From positions 3,184,501-3,248,500 of the forward strand of contig NZ_CP050063.1 in assembly GCF_011604685.1 (NCBI RefSeq): a stretch of 64,000 bases of DNA. Direction: 5' to 3'. Below are positions 54,652-63,479 of the stretch, one piece after another. Each line of letters begins with the position of its first letter. Within the stretch, counting starts at the first letter, position 1. Under the pieces are notes generated by a model. That model saw only the letters and a list, made by a program, of their open reading frames with translations, did no database searches and was not told the DNA's origin. This DNA is from Spirosoma aureum (lineage in GTDB: Bacteria > Bacteroidota > Bacteroidia > Cytophagales > Spirosomataceae). Both the position numbers and the translations under genes were made by a program.

Positions 54652-56784
54652 TTATTTTGAAACTATCATTTTTCGGGCTAGCATACCGTAATCGGTTTCA
54701 AGGCGGTATACGTAAAGTCCAGGAGGAATATCCTGCATCGAAGCCGTAATGGTATGTTGACCGGCCTGAAAAGTGCCTTCAGCAAGCATTTTAATCGGTT
54801 GGCCGCTTAGATTAAATAAGCGTAGCGCTGCTGCTGCTGATTTGGGCAAGCTGAAGGTAATCTGTGCTGACTGGCTAACCGGATTAGGAGCATGACTGAG
54901 GTCGAACGGTATAGCTGGGGCCAGATCTTCCGTAGCCGTAATCACAAACGGGTCCGATACGTTCGAACAACCACCGATCGTAACACGTACGGAGTAGCTA
55001 CCAGCTCCAGGTTTTATGCTTTGGGTCGTAGCATTCGGAATCAGTGCCCCTTTCAAAAGCCATTGGTTGCCGGTTGCACTGCTCGACGTAAGACCATTGG
55101 GGCCGAGTGTAATGGTCGGTTTGGGGGGAGTGCTACCGGTAGCGACAGTAACGTCAGCGGATAAGACACTGTTGCAGCCGCTGGCATTTCGCACCGATAC
55201 GGTGTATTGGCCCGCCAGTGTCGTACTGATACTGGCTGTTGACTGCGCTAGAGGAATCCCATTCTGATACCAGAAGTAGAGGCTGTTGCCAGCCGGGGCC
55301 GTCAGCGTGAGCGACGAACCTGGGCAGATGGTCAGGCTACCACTGGCCGTAATCGTTGGTTTCGGAGGCAGTGTGGTACAGTTAACATTTGTCTTAAGCT
55401 GGGCCAGTACAGTGGCTCTGCTACCAGTTGCCAGAGCAAAAGGCTTGCCCATATAGGTTGCAGCCCCTTCGCGGACACTCACCGCCGTTTGCCCCTCTGC
55501 CCGTCTTGCCATGTAGTCGAAGTAGGACATTTCTTCCGCTGTCAGGACCTGTTCCGACATCAGAATTGTGGCCGATTTAAACTGTTTCTGGCTTTGGGCC
55601 GCGGTAGGTGTACGGACACCTGTTATGGCCAGTAAGTCAGAAATCTGGTAGCTGTTGAAGGCCAATTTTGGGAAGATCGTGCCACTGGTAATGGTCGTGT
55701 TAATGGTCTGATCTTTGAAAATCAGGGCTGGCGTTTTCACGTCGGTAGCTGGTATCAAACCCATCAGGTACAGCTCCCACTGATTGAAGTCCAGGCCGCC
55801 AGCCGTAGGATTTCGGTCGATCCGATAGCCAGTAGGTACTTCGGTAAACGTATACGGAAACAGGCTACCTTCACTCGATCCGGGGATGCTGAGCCCCATG
55901 ACACCGGCGGCCAGATTGGATACCGGCCAGTGTGGAACGCCCTCTTTCAGGAACGTATTCGATAAATAATTAATCCACTGATGGCCCATTTCATGCACGT
56001 AGCCATTGCTGGCTCCATCAAACAGACTGGGTACCGGAAAGACATTATAGCCCAGCAAACGGCCTTTACTGCCAAACTGAGATGTATTATTGAAAAGCGT
56101 CAGGCCAATACCCTGAACAGTACTGGTAATATTGTTGTGAAAACGATTGCCTGCATAACCCGGAACCAGAACATAGTTTATAAAGTCGAACTCATCGGCG
56201 TGGTATTTATAAAATGTCTGATTGGCGCTTAATTTCTGGTTGTCGGTTGGTGCCTGGATGGTAGAAGGAACAACTACATTGAAGATGTAGTCGGTGTATT
56301 GCGTCGTATTATCAATCTTTTTGGGTTGTATTAGCGGCATCGCTGTTGTCAGGAGGTTGATCGATGTGGTGACCTGAACGACCTGTTTACCGCTTTCCAA
56401 TACCCGCGTATAGCCGACAAACGGATCGGTCCAACTGCCTTTAGGGGGTGCGATAACGGCCGAATAGATACCGTCATTCGCTAGTTTATCGCCGTTAGTG
56501 CCTTTATCGTTAAGGGGTTGGGTAGCCTGCGTTGCGTCCAGATAAAGGTTTACAGCTGAGGGGGTGCCCGTAATGACAACTTCAATCAACACATTTTGCG
56601 TGCTGTTCTGCCTGACTACCGATGGCGTAAACGCATATCGAATGGCATCGGTAGCGGTTGGTTTCTGGCTTTTCTGTACGAGCATACCGAGGTCATTGAA
56701 GCAACTCGGAGGGGGAGCCTGGCCGTAACCGATCATCCGAATGGCAAGAAGTAACCCGATTAAAATTCGTAGCGGTTTTGTCAT
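54652..56784 (-). CDS. T9SS-exported zinc metalloprotease-like protein
   Basis: 710 residues with a signal peptide (LRILIGLLLAIRMIG). The N-terminal domain (about 45-130) is beta-rich; the middle holds the zinc motif YVHEMGHQWINYL near 263, an HExxH site. An Ig/PKD-like domain (ITASGSLTICPGSS near 475) and an additional repeat follow. The last 80 residues are a T9SS type A sorting domain (HAPNPVSQSAQITFSLP, QHTITASMQDIPPGLYVYRL), which directs surface attachment or release. Confidence 0.88.
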   Translation of the reverse strand: MTKPLRILIGLLLAIRMIGYGQAPPPSCFNDLGMLVQKSQKPTATDAIRYAFTPSVVRQNSTQNVLIEVVITGTPSAVNLYLDATQATQPLNDKGTNGDKLANDGIYSAVIAPPKGSWTDPFVGYTRVLESGKQVVQVTTSINLLTTAMPLIQPKKIDNTTQYTDYIFNVVVPSTIQAPTDNQKLSANQTFYKYHADEFDFINYVLVPGYAGNRFHNNITSTVQGIGLTLFNNTSQFGSKGRLLGYNVFPVPSLFDGASNGYVHEMGHQWINYLSNTFLKEGVPHWPVSNLAAGVMGLSIPGSSEGSLFPYTFTEVPTGYRIDRNPTAGGLDFNQWELYLMGLIPATDVKTPALIFKDQTINTTITSGTIFPKLAFNSYQISDLLAITGVRTPTAAQSQKQFKSATILMSEQVLTAEEMSYFDYMARRAEGQTAVSVREGAATYMGKPFALATGSRATVLAQLKTNVNCTTLPPKPTITASGSLTICPGSSLTLTAPAGNSLYFWYQNGIPLAQSTASISTTLAGQYTVSVRNASGCNSVLSADVTVATGSTPPKPTITLGPNGLTSSSATGNQWLLKGALIPNATTQSIKPGAGSYSVRVTIGGCSNVSDPFVITATEDLAPAIPFDLSHAPNPVSQSAQITFSLPKSAAAALRLFNLSGQPIKMLAEGTFQAGQHTITASMQDIPPGLYVYRLETDYGMLARKMIVSK

Positions 56785-56994
56785 AATAAGCCCCTGCCAT
56801 TTTATAGAAACCTGGGGTGAAGATCCAAATTAATGAAAGAACATAAAAAGAGCTATGGGCTCAGCTTTCTCCTGACTTATTTCGTAAACGGTGTTTATGC
56901 GACAATAAACGTATACTCGTCTATTAATCAGTAAAATAGCCGCTAACTCCGTGCCAAATTAATAAGCTGGTAACGAAAAGGATAGACGGAAACT

Positions 56995-57025
56995 AAAAAT
57001 GGCCACTTACTGAGTGGCCATTTTT
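56995..57025. terminator. Terminator after the acyl-CoA dehydrogenase
   Basis: Perfect arms AAAAATGGCCACT and AGTGGCCATTTTT around TACTG; the minus-strand transcript ends in U residues. Confidence 0.85.
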
Positions 57026-57036
57026 AAATATAAACT

Positions 57037-58848
57037 TTATAGGGCTAGTTCTTTCTCGGTCACAATCGTCAGAACTTCAGGATCTTTAAGCCTCGTCGCT
57101 AATCCGAGAGTCTTCGGAACCTCATAATGAAAGAAGAATTTCATGGTGTGAATCTTCCCTTCAAAAAAGGCCAGATCATCTCCCTGTGGATTCTGAGTTA
57201 ATAAGGCTTGCCTCGCTACGATCGCTTGTTTTAGCCATTGCCAGGCCACAACAATGATACCAAATAATTCAAGGAAAAGGGTTGCATCGGACAGATACCG
57301 TTCAGTATCGCCCTTTATGGCGTAAGGCATCAGGCTCATGACTACGTCCTGTGTCCGCTTAAGTTCAGCGCTGAGCTGATCGGCATAAGGCTTGAGATCG
57401 TCGTAGGCGCTGGCTTCGGCAATGGTCCTGCTCATTTCGGCAAAGAGCAATTGCGGAGCCTTGCCGCCTTTTGTTGTCATTTTACGACCCAGTAAATCCT
57501 GCGCCTGAATGCCGGTTGTTCCTTCGTAAATCGGCGTAATCCGGATATCACGGTAGAGCTGTTCGACCGGGAAATCTTCTGTGAAACCGTAACCACCAAA
57601 CGTTTGTAAACTCTGGCTTACCGACTGAACCCCCATTTCAGACGGATAGCTTTTAGCTACCGGCATCAGCAGATCGAGTAACAGAAAGGCGTTTTCTTTC
57701 TCTTCGCCCTCAAGTACATGACTTAGGTCGTATAGTTTAGCCACCTGGACCAGTAAAGCAAGTGCCCCTTCAGTAACCGCCTTCTGAAACAGGAGCATCC
57801 GACGAACGTCCGGGTGATTAATAATTGGTGTCTGGGGCGCGTCTAATAGATTTTTCTCGTTCAGTCGACGACTTTGTGGTCGTTCTTTGGCATATTGCAA
57901 AGCCTCGTAATAGGCTGCTGTCGCAATAGCTGCGGCTGTCATGCCAACCCCAATCCGGGCCTCATTCATCATCTGGAACATATAAGGCAAGCCGTGATGT
58001 GGTTCACCGACAAGATAGCCTATCGTGTTATCGTTAGACCCCATCGTCAGGTGCATTGCCGGAACGCCCTTCTGGCCCATTTTATGGTAAACACCCGTCG
58101 ATACGACATCATTATCTACAAAACCACTGGGCGAATCGCTGGCGGGCCTATACTTTGGTACGACGAACAACGAAATGCCTTTCGTGCCTTTGGGAGCGCC
58201 GTCAATACGGGCCAGCATAAGATGAACAATGTTGTCGGCTGCGTCGTGGTCGCCAGCCGAGATGAATACTTTCTGGCCCTTAATCTTATAGGTGCCGTCG
58301 GGTAGGGGAGTCGCCGAAGTCGTTACATCCGATAGCGATGAACCTGCCTGTGGTTCAGTCAGGGCCATCGTTCCCTGCCAGGTGCCGCCCAGCATGTTCG
58401 GTACGTAAAACGCATTCAGCTCGGGGTTTCCAAAGGAGGTAATCAGGTGAGCTGCACCCGAGGAAAGGCCAGCATACATCATCCCGTTATTGGCCGCCAT
58501 CAGAATGAAACCAACCAGTGAATTAACCATTTCGGGAAGCTGCTGACCGCCGTGGTCGAATGAGAAACCAGCCCCAATCAGACCTGCATCGCCCATCGCT
58601 TTCAGGAACTCTTTAATTTTGGGATGAACAGTTACCCGTCCGTTTTTGAGTTCTGGCTGGTTTTTGTCGATTTCCTTCAGATAGGGGTGCATCAGCGTGT
58701 CGGCAATGTAGGTGGCCGAATCGAGCACCAGATTGAATGTTTCGCGGTCGTGAGCGCTGAAATAGTCGTATTGAGTAAGTTCTTCAGCTTTAAATACGTC
58801 GTGGAGCAGGAACTGGAGATTGCGTTTGCTGAAATATGTTGTTGCCAT
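57037..58848 (-). CDS. Acyl-CoA dehydrogenase with C-terminal extension
   Basis: 603 residues, the long bacterial acyl-CoA dehydrogenase type. The FAD-binding parts are clear: MALTEPQAGSSLSDVTT near 155, GTKGISLFVVPKYR near 216, GYGFTEDFPVEQLYRDIRIT near 420, and the catalytic Glu in IYEGTTGIQAQDLLGRKM near 440. A 120-residue C-terminal domain follows. It oxidises fatty acyl-CoA, passing electrons to EtfAB. A 14-bp inverted repeat identical to one near etfB lies 29 bp upstream. Confidence 0.94.
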   Translation of the reverse strand: MATTYFSKRNLQFLLHDVFKAEELTQYDYFSAHDRETFNLVLDSATYIADTLMHPYLKEIDKNQPELKNGRVTVHPKIKEFLKAMGDAGLIGAGFSFDHGGQQLPEMVNSLVGFILMAANNGMMYAGLSSGAAHLITSFGNPELNAFYVPNMLGGTWQGTMALTEPQAGSSLSDVTTSATPLPDGTYKIKGQKVFISAGDHDAADNIVHLMLARIDGAPKGTKGISLFVVPKYRPASDSPSGFVDNDVVSTGVYHKMGQKGVPAMHLTMGSNDNTIGYLVGEPHHGLPYMFQMMNEARIGVGMTAAAIATAAYYEALQYAKERPQSRRLNEKNLLDAPQTPIINHPDVRRMLLFQKAVTEGALALLVQVAKLYDLSHVLEGEEKENAFLLLDLLMPVAKSYPSEMGVQSVSQSLQTFGGYGFTEDFPVEQLYRDIRITPIYEGTTGIQAQDLLGRKMTTKGGKAPQLLFAEMSRTIAEASAYDDLKPYADQLSAELKRTQDVVMSLMPYAIKGDTERYLSDATLFLELFGIIVVAWQWLKQAIVARQALLTQNPQGDDLAFFEGKIHTMKFFFHYEVPKTLGLATRLKDPEVLTIVTEKELAL

Positions 58849-58876
58849 GTCAGGAATAGTCTGGGTACAAATTTTG

Positions 58877-58890
58877 GTATGCTTGCATAC
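58877..58890. promoter_or_regulatory. Putative operator, inverted repeat GTATGCTTGCATAC
   Basis: Reverse complement of the 14-mer at 16738-16751. It lies 29 bp upstream of the acyl-CoA dehydrogenase ATG, where a repressor would block transcription. Confidence 0.6.
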
Positions 58891-59124
58891 GGCCAGTCAG
58901 TAAAAATACAGGTTTACTAGATACATCTCTATAAACTGGAAAGGTCATTTTTGGCTCTCAGCAAGTGAAACAGTAAGCAAAACGCTAAAAAATAGTAAGC
59001 GTTAGCTCCTGTCAGCCATTCACTCGATAAATTTAGAAACATCTTTCGGAGATTTCTCCCGGTTTCAGCTCCTTCATGACCGATTTACCCACCGATACCA
59101 AAAGCCGGTTAACCCGTCAGAACC

Positions 59125-59357
59125 GCTTTAGGTACACGGTGTATTTGTGGAAGGCAAGCCCAACGTGAGTCAGTACAAAAACCGGGAGGGTAACACTCAA
59201 ATACACTTTGGCGCACAAGGTGCGCGGCATCGAATTAGTGAGTGCCGATGTGTCCGAAAATATACCAGCTCCAACAGCGAAACTATTACTGGATTTATCG
59301 TCTCAACCTGTGTTAGAAGCTATAGCGGAAACCGGCGCGGATGATTTACCGTTTTAA
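59125..59357 (+). pseudogene. Broken single-stranded DNA-binding protein gene
   Basis: In one frame 59141-59219 reads VFVEGKPNVSQYKNREGNTQ; after a frameshift near 59215-59220 the text continues RGIELVSADVSENIPAP and ends GADDLPF, TAA (59355). The acidic ADDLPF tip is the SSB C-terminal interaction tail and the first part fits the SSB OB-fold. A TAG closes the upstream frame at 59129, and the N-terminal half is missing. Confidence 0.55.
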
Positions 59358-59445
59358 TGATAGAGTCTGAAAAAGACTGTATTTTCGTCAGACTTTTGGA
59401 TAGACTTTGCCCATGATTTACCACCAGACTTGACACTAGACACCT

Positions 59446-59823
59446 ATGTTTGACAATCCCGTTCAGGAAGCCCGGCGCTATATTGAGAATGCCCGGCAAA
59501 CCTTAAGTCGATCGGCTCAAAAAGATGGCCGTTACTATTCTGACAAGAAGTATGTCAAGACCGCCGGGCACCAGGCTTATACGGGTGTGTTGCTGGCGTT
59601 GGATGCCGTTACGCCCAAACCAAAGAAAGGCCGTAAGACGGAAGAATTTTACCGGGCTGAAATAACCAAAATGGACAAGAAGCTCTTACGCTCCTTCAAT
59701 GTGGCGTATGAGAACCTGCATATGTTTATGGGCTACGACGGAGCCACTGACGTCAGTGTTGCCGAAAGTGGTCTGCGGGAAGCCGAAACGATTATCGATT
59801 GGGTCGCGAATCGGTTGAGTTAA
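59446..59823 (+). CDS. DUF5618 family protein
   Basis: 125 residues, helical and basic. It fits the DUF5618 pattern: ARRYIENARQTLSRSAQKDGRYYSD near residue 9, VKTAGHQAYTGVLLALDAV near 37, and the C-terminal YENLHMFMGYDGATDVSVAESGL. The layout resembles HEPN-type proteins, which can be toxin or nucleotide-binding partners, but the catalytic R-x4-6-H is not evident. Adjacent to the broken ssb. Followed by a terminator at 59841. Confidence 0.87.
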   Translation: MFDNPVQEARRYIENARQTLSRSAQKDGRYYSDKKYVKTAGHQAYTGVLLALDAVTPKPKKGRKTEEFYRAEITKMDKKLLRSFNVAYENLHMFMGYDGATDVSVAESGLREAETIIDWVANRLS

Positions 59824-59840
59824 GCAATCAATGTTTGCTA

Positions 59841-59880
59841 AATCAACAAGCCCGTTCAGCAATGGACGGGCTTATTGATT
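59841..59880 (+). terminator. Terminator after DUF5618
   Basis: Arms AATCAACAAGCCCGT and ACGGGCTTATTGATT with one G-U/A mismatch and loop TCAGCAATGG. The same core (AAGCCCGT + loop + ACGGGCTT) occurs in the terminator at 62189-62240 with different outer arms. Confidence 0.85.
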
Positions 59881-60222
59881 TGTTTACCAGACAATTACTG
59901 TCAAAATGCTACCGTTTAGTTATTTCGCTAACCGGTTTTAGGAAGATCTTAAACTCCCTAGTACTTTACAACTTATAAAAAAGTTAGCCAAGCAAATTAT
60001 CGGCCTATAAATAGCTGATAAATTGAGCTTTATCGTTGCAAGTGATTGCGTACAAAACGATGTTTGGTAGAATGTTCAAGTAGAAAAAGACGCGTGTTTA
60101 TCAGCGTCTCGGCGATAGATTGCGACAGGGCGGTTTGGTATCGTTGGGCAGTTTCCGGCAGGCGAACGCTCTGATTCGTCAGGATTCAGTTAGTTAAAGT
60201 GTATACTCTTATTCTTCTTTTT
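59881..60222. other. Intergenic region, no gene seen
   Basis: AT-rich spacer between the DUF5618 terminator and the exported DinB gene. No open frame or strong hairpin was noticed; it should contain the DinB promoter. Confidence 0.4.
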
Positions 60223-60813
60223 ATGAAACTACCTTCACGACGTTCGTTCCTAAAACAAGGCGCCACCACCTGCGCCCTTTCGCCCTTTGTGGTCGCAGAA
60301 CTACCATCGTCTGCTCTGGATGATGAATTTTCACTCAAAGAGGTCCACTTACTTCAAGGTATGAGTGGCTGGGAGTATAAATCGCTTTGGGGAAATTTGA
60401 AAGGAATTACAGAAAAGGAAGCCGACTGGAAGCCCAATCCTGAATCAAATTCTGTGCGGTGGGTAGTGGGACATCTGTGCTGGTTTGAAGAATGGGTGGC
60501 CGATGCCATAGAAAACAAAGGCCGTTACCTGACTGATAAAAAGCCTGTGTCAATTGTAGAGCCGACTATGGAAGCGATGAAAGCGCGGTTTGATGCGGCC
60601 AAAGCCCGCTCAACACGGCTGATCGAAGGCTTGACTGCGGAGACGTGGACTCGGAAAGTTATTTTCGTTGGTCGTGTTGAGGTACCTATTTTTAATTTGA
60701 TTCAGTCCCTTGTTTCGCATACAGCTGGACACCGGTATCAGGTTCGGTATATTCGCGGAACGTATAGCCGGGTTTTCCACATCACCAATAAAGCTGATTT
60801 CGATCCCTGGTGA
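60223..60813 (+). CDS. Exported DinB-family protein (Tat signal)
   Basis: 196 residues from the ATG at 60223, which precedes a twin-arginine signal (LPSRRSFLKQGATTCAL); the frame also has a GTG at 60199. The DinB-like bundle starts near residue 45 (LLQGMSGWEYKSLWGNL) with a metal-site His in VVGHLCWFEEW near 85 and a C-terminal SHTAGHRYQVRYIRG near 165. The substrate is unknown. Third DinB-fold gene in the window. Confidence 0.88.
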   Translation: MKLPSRRSFLKQGATTCALSPFVVAELPSSALDDEFSLKEVHLLQGMSGWEYKSLWGNLKGITEKEADWKPNPESNSVRWVVGHLCWFEEWVADAIENKGRYLTDKKPVSIVEPTMEAMKARFDAAKARSTRLIEGLTAETWTRKVIFVGRVEVPIFNLIQSLVSHTAGHRYQVRYIRGTYSRVFHITNKADFDPW

Positions 60814-60956
60814 GCCTTTTGGACTCGTGCCGTGTCACGGCGACAGATTACACATTCCGAAGGCAGCGTGCTTTGGGCTCGTCCGTTAGTTTCCTACCGA
60901 CAAAGCAAACGCTCTGTAAAACAGGCGGATTTCGACACCAGGTGATTAGTTAAAAG

Positions 60957-60963
60957 AGGAGGT
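60957..60963 (+). promoter_or_regulatory. Strong Shine-Dalgarno sequence
   Basis: AGGAGGT ends 5 nt before the ATG at 60969. Such a perfect site is unusual in Bacteroidota, whose ribosomes rarely use it, and it fixes this start. Confidence 0.65.
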
Positions 60964-60968
60964 ATTCT

Positions 60969-62162
60969 ATGAAAGATCTCGTTAAATGCGTTGGTGCTTT
61001 GTTTCTCACTTTAATCTTCGCCGGACACAGTTGGGGGCAGGTCAAACCTTATACGGCTTCGTTTATCGGAACCATGGGACCCGATACAGTTTTTGTGGAA
61101 ACCTACAATATCATCAACAACCACCTTTACGGTAAAGTACTATTCCGGATGTTTGAAAACCACGTTGGTGTGTTCAACGTGCATTTTTATCCGGACGGTA
61201 CCATCCGGGAATTTAACATGATGGCGATGGACCCTATCAATAGTTCATTACCTTATGAAGCTAAAGTAGCCTGGAGATTCCCCTACAACCGTACGATGAT
61301 TTGCGCCGATGACACCTGTACGATTTTAGTTTCCAGACGAGATAGCCCACAGGAAGTCGTTGTTAAGCAAGCTACCAGCAGCATGGATTTTTATGGTGGC
61401 ACCAATCCGCTATTCTCCCTGATTGAATGGAATTGCATGCGGCTGGCTAAATCCGGCAAACAAGTACTCGGACCGCTTACTATGACCAATACCAGTGCAG
61501 TAAGTACCATTAGCGTTCGTTATACCGGAGAGAACGCCATGGTTTTTGGAGGGCCATTTATTGAATATACAAAAATCAAGGTAGACGCAACCGGTAGAAT
61601 TATAAACACAGATGGTACAGGTACTGCCTATAATTTTCTGGTGACGAAGCATGCACCTATTGATATTGACCAATTAGCTAAACGAATGGTCAGAACGATT
61701 GGCATTGGAGATCCTTCGCCCAGAGATACCGTGGCAGCAAGCATTCAGAAAAGTACCATAAGTATTGACTACAGCAGGCCATCCAGGCGAGGACGAAAAA
61801 TCTTTGGCGGTGTGGTGCCGTATGATTCGGTATGGCGTACGGGGGCAAGTAATGCCACTGTTTTAAGCCTACAACATCCCATTCAGATTGGAAAAACAGT
61901 ACTCCCCGCCGGAAAATATAGTCTTTACACCATACCTGGTCCTCAGTCGTGGCAGTTAATCTTCAATACAAACACAACTAAATGGCCTACTGACCCTGAT
62001 AGGAGCAAGGATTTCGCCCAGGTTGCTCTGTTAGTGAAAAGTCTGGACACGCCCAAAGATCAGTTTACAATTGAGATCCAGGAAACCAAAACAGGTGGAA
62101 CGCTTAAGTTTCAATGGGATGACAAAGAGGCTTATACTGACTTTAAAATAATCAGGAATTAG
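60969..62162 (+). CDS. DUF2911-containing secreted protein, long form
   Basis: 397 residues with a signal peptide (cut near GHSWGQV). The N-terminal part (25-240) is beta-rich and unrecognised. The C-terminal 150 residues form a DUF2911 domain: ISIDYSRPSRRGRKIFGGVVP near 257, YDSVWRTGASNAT near 280, LPAGKYSLYTIPG near 306. It shares that domain with the next gene, so the two are paralogous. Preceded by a strong ribosome-binding site. Confidence 0.85.
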   Translation: MKDLVKCVGALFLTLIFAGHSWGQVKPYTASFIGTMGPDTVFVETYNIINNHLYGKVLFRMFENHVGVFNVHFYPDGTIREFNMMAMDPINSSLPYEAKVAWRFPYNRTMICADDTCTILVSRRDSPQEVVVKQATSSMDFYGGTNPLFSLIEWNCMRLAKSGKQVLGPLTMTNTSAVSTISVRYTGENAMVFGGPFIEYTKIKVDATGRIINTDGTGTAYNFLVTKHAPIDIDQLAKRMVRTIGIGDPSPRDTVAASIQKSTISIDYSRPSRRGRKIFGGVVPYDSVWRTGASNATVLSLQHPIQIGKTVLPAGKYSLYTIPGPQSWQLIFNTNTTKWPTDPDRSKDFAQVALLVKSLDTPKDQFTIEIQETKTGGTLKFQWDDKEAYTDFKIIRN

Positions 62163-62188
62163 CGTTTACCTGTCACTGGAAGATCAAG

Positions 62189-62240
62189 CCCCATAAACAG
62201 CAAGCCCGTTCAGCAATGGACGGGCTTGCTGTTTATGGGG
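62189..62240 (+). terminator. Terminator after the long DUF2911 gene
   Basis: Perfect 21-nt arms, CCCCATAAACAGCAAGCCCG-T and its complement, around loop TCAGCAATGG. The core is shared with the terminator at 59841. Confidence 0.85.
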
Positions 62241-62684
62241 CAGTAAACCCCTACCCAGGACCAATAAACGGGCGTTTATCATTGTACGGTTTGAAGCTAT
62301 TGCTTTAAAATACCGTTGAAAAGAACAATTTGCCGTTCCAGTTTGTCAGACGAGGAGCTCTCCGTAATAAGATTGAGCGATAGCCTTTTGAGAAAATCGA
62401 CTATTTTCATGAATGCTTTATTAGAGCCAATTAATAAGATTACGTATAAGTTTTTTTTAGCGTAAATTTTTTTGAAAAACAGCAAGCAAATAAAAGGTAC
62501 TAATAGTCAGTAGTTTAGATGCTATTAGCCGTATGTAGAAGCAGGGAAGGGAGTCGTATAGCTTTCAGAAATGGATGTAGGAAAAATACAGTTCTCTCCT
62601 TATTCTTTACATTATTCGCCAAAAACTATCGTTTACTTTGTAGCGTATATGACACAAACAAACAACCAAATCAATTTCACCATC
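62241..62684. other. Intergenic region, no clear gene
   Basis: AT-rich spacer. A 62-codon minus-strand frame (62297-62485, FFKKIYAKKNLYVILLIGSNKAF) exists but is Lys/Leu-rich by base composition and lacks support. The downstream DUF2911 promoter may include TTACTTTG near 62632. Confidence 0.35.
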
Positions 62685-63218
62685 ATGAAAAATCTGATTG
62701 CAGTCTTTAGTCTCCTGTTTGCCATGGTATCACTGGCGCAGGCACAGGACAAAAAGCCGCCAGTAAGTCCGAAGGTAACTGTAGAAAGCCCTGATAAGAA
62801 TATCAAAATTGTTTATGGCCAGCCTTCTAAAAAAGGCCGGGTTATTTTCGGGCCAGAAGGATCGGCTAGTCTGGAGAAATTTGGTAAAGTTTGGCGCACT
62901 GGTGCCAACGAAGCTACGGAAATTACATTTAAAAGCGATGTAATGTTCGGTGACAAAATGGTGAAGGCAGGTACCTACACGCTATTTACCATTCCCGGTG
63001 AAAAAGAGTGGAGCGTTCTGTTGAATAGCACGCTGGGACAGTGGGGTGCTTACGACTACGAAAAAATCAAAGGTAATGATGTGGCAATGATAAAGGTACC
63101 CGTATCGATGGCTAAATCACCCATCGAAAAACTGACCATTACGCCCTCTAACAGCAGCATTGCCATTGCCTGGGATAACATGACAATTTCGGTGCCAGTA
63201 ATGAAACACGGCTCGTAA
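62685..63218 (+). CDS. DUF2911-containing secreted protein, short form
   Basis: 177 residues from the ATG at 62685 (the frame is open from 62571, but those codons overlap the promoter region). A signal peptide (KNLIAVFSLLFAMVSLA, cut near AQAQD) precedes one DUF2911 domain: IVYGQPSKKGRVIFG near 48, FGKVWRTGANEATEITF near 69, VKAGTYTLFTIPGEKEW near 96. Periplasmic, function unknown; paralogue of the preceding gene. Confidence 0.88.
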   Translation: MKNLIAVFSLLFAMVSLAQAQDKKPPVSPKVTVESPDKNIKIVYGQPSKKGRVIFGPEGSASLEKFGKVWRTGANEATEITFKSDVMFGDKMVKAGTYTLFTIPGEKEWSVLLNSTLGQWGAYDYEKIKGNDVAMIKVPVSMAKSPIEKLTITPSNSSIAIAWDNMTISVPVMKHGS

Positions 63219-63300
63219 GTTTGACAGTAGTAAATCAGCAAGCTGGTAATTTTCCAGATAAGGAATTCCCGGCTTGCTTAGTTTACCTTGAATCCCTGAT

Positions 63301-63340
63301 TAGCCCGACCTCCGATTTAAGGGGGCGGGCTAACTTTTTT
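63301..63340 (+). terminator. Terminator after the short DUF2911 gene
   Basis: Arms TAGCCCGACCTCC and AGGGGGCGGGCTA pair with a few wobbles and are followed by a run of seven T. Confidence 0.75.
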
Positions 63341-63479
63341 TGAGTAATTAATGGGTAAATTCCACCTTTTTTAGCGTGTATCGGGTCTATCTTGCAACAA
63401 ACGCATTAAAATTTGCGTAAAAAGTTAACAGACAATAGATTAAGTGCGTTATTTGGGGTAATAAAACCAGCTATATTGA

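Noticed and set aside
59147..59344. 65-codon frame starting with GTG
   Set aside because: It is only the first frame of the broken SSB gene; its C-terminal half is out of frame with SSB and looks random.
60829..60841. GCCGTGTCACGGC palindrome as a third copy of the 29969/50278 repeat
   Set aside because: Shares only a few bases with the core and lacks the conserved loop.
62297..62485. 62-codon minus-strand frame
   Set aside because: Lys/Leu/Ile-rich from low GC, no neighbour context, no motif.
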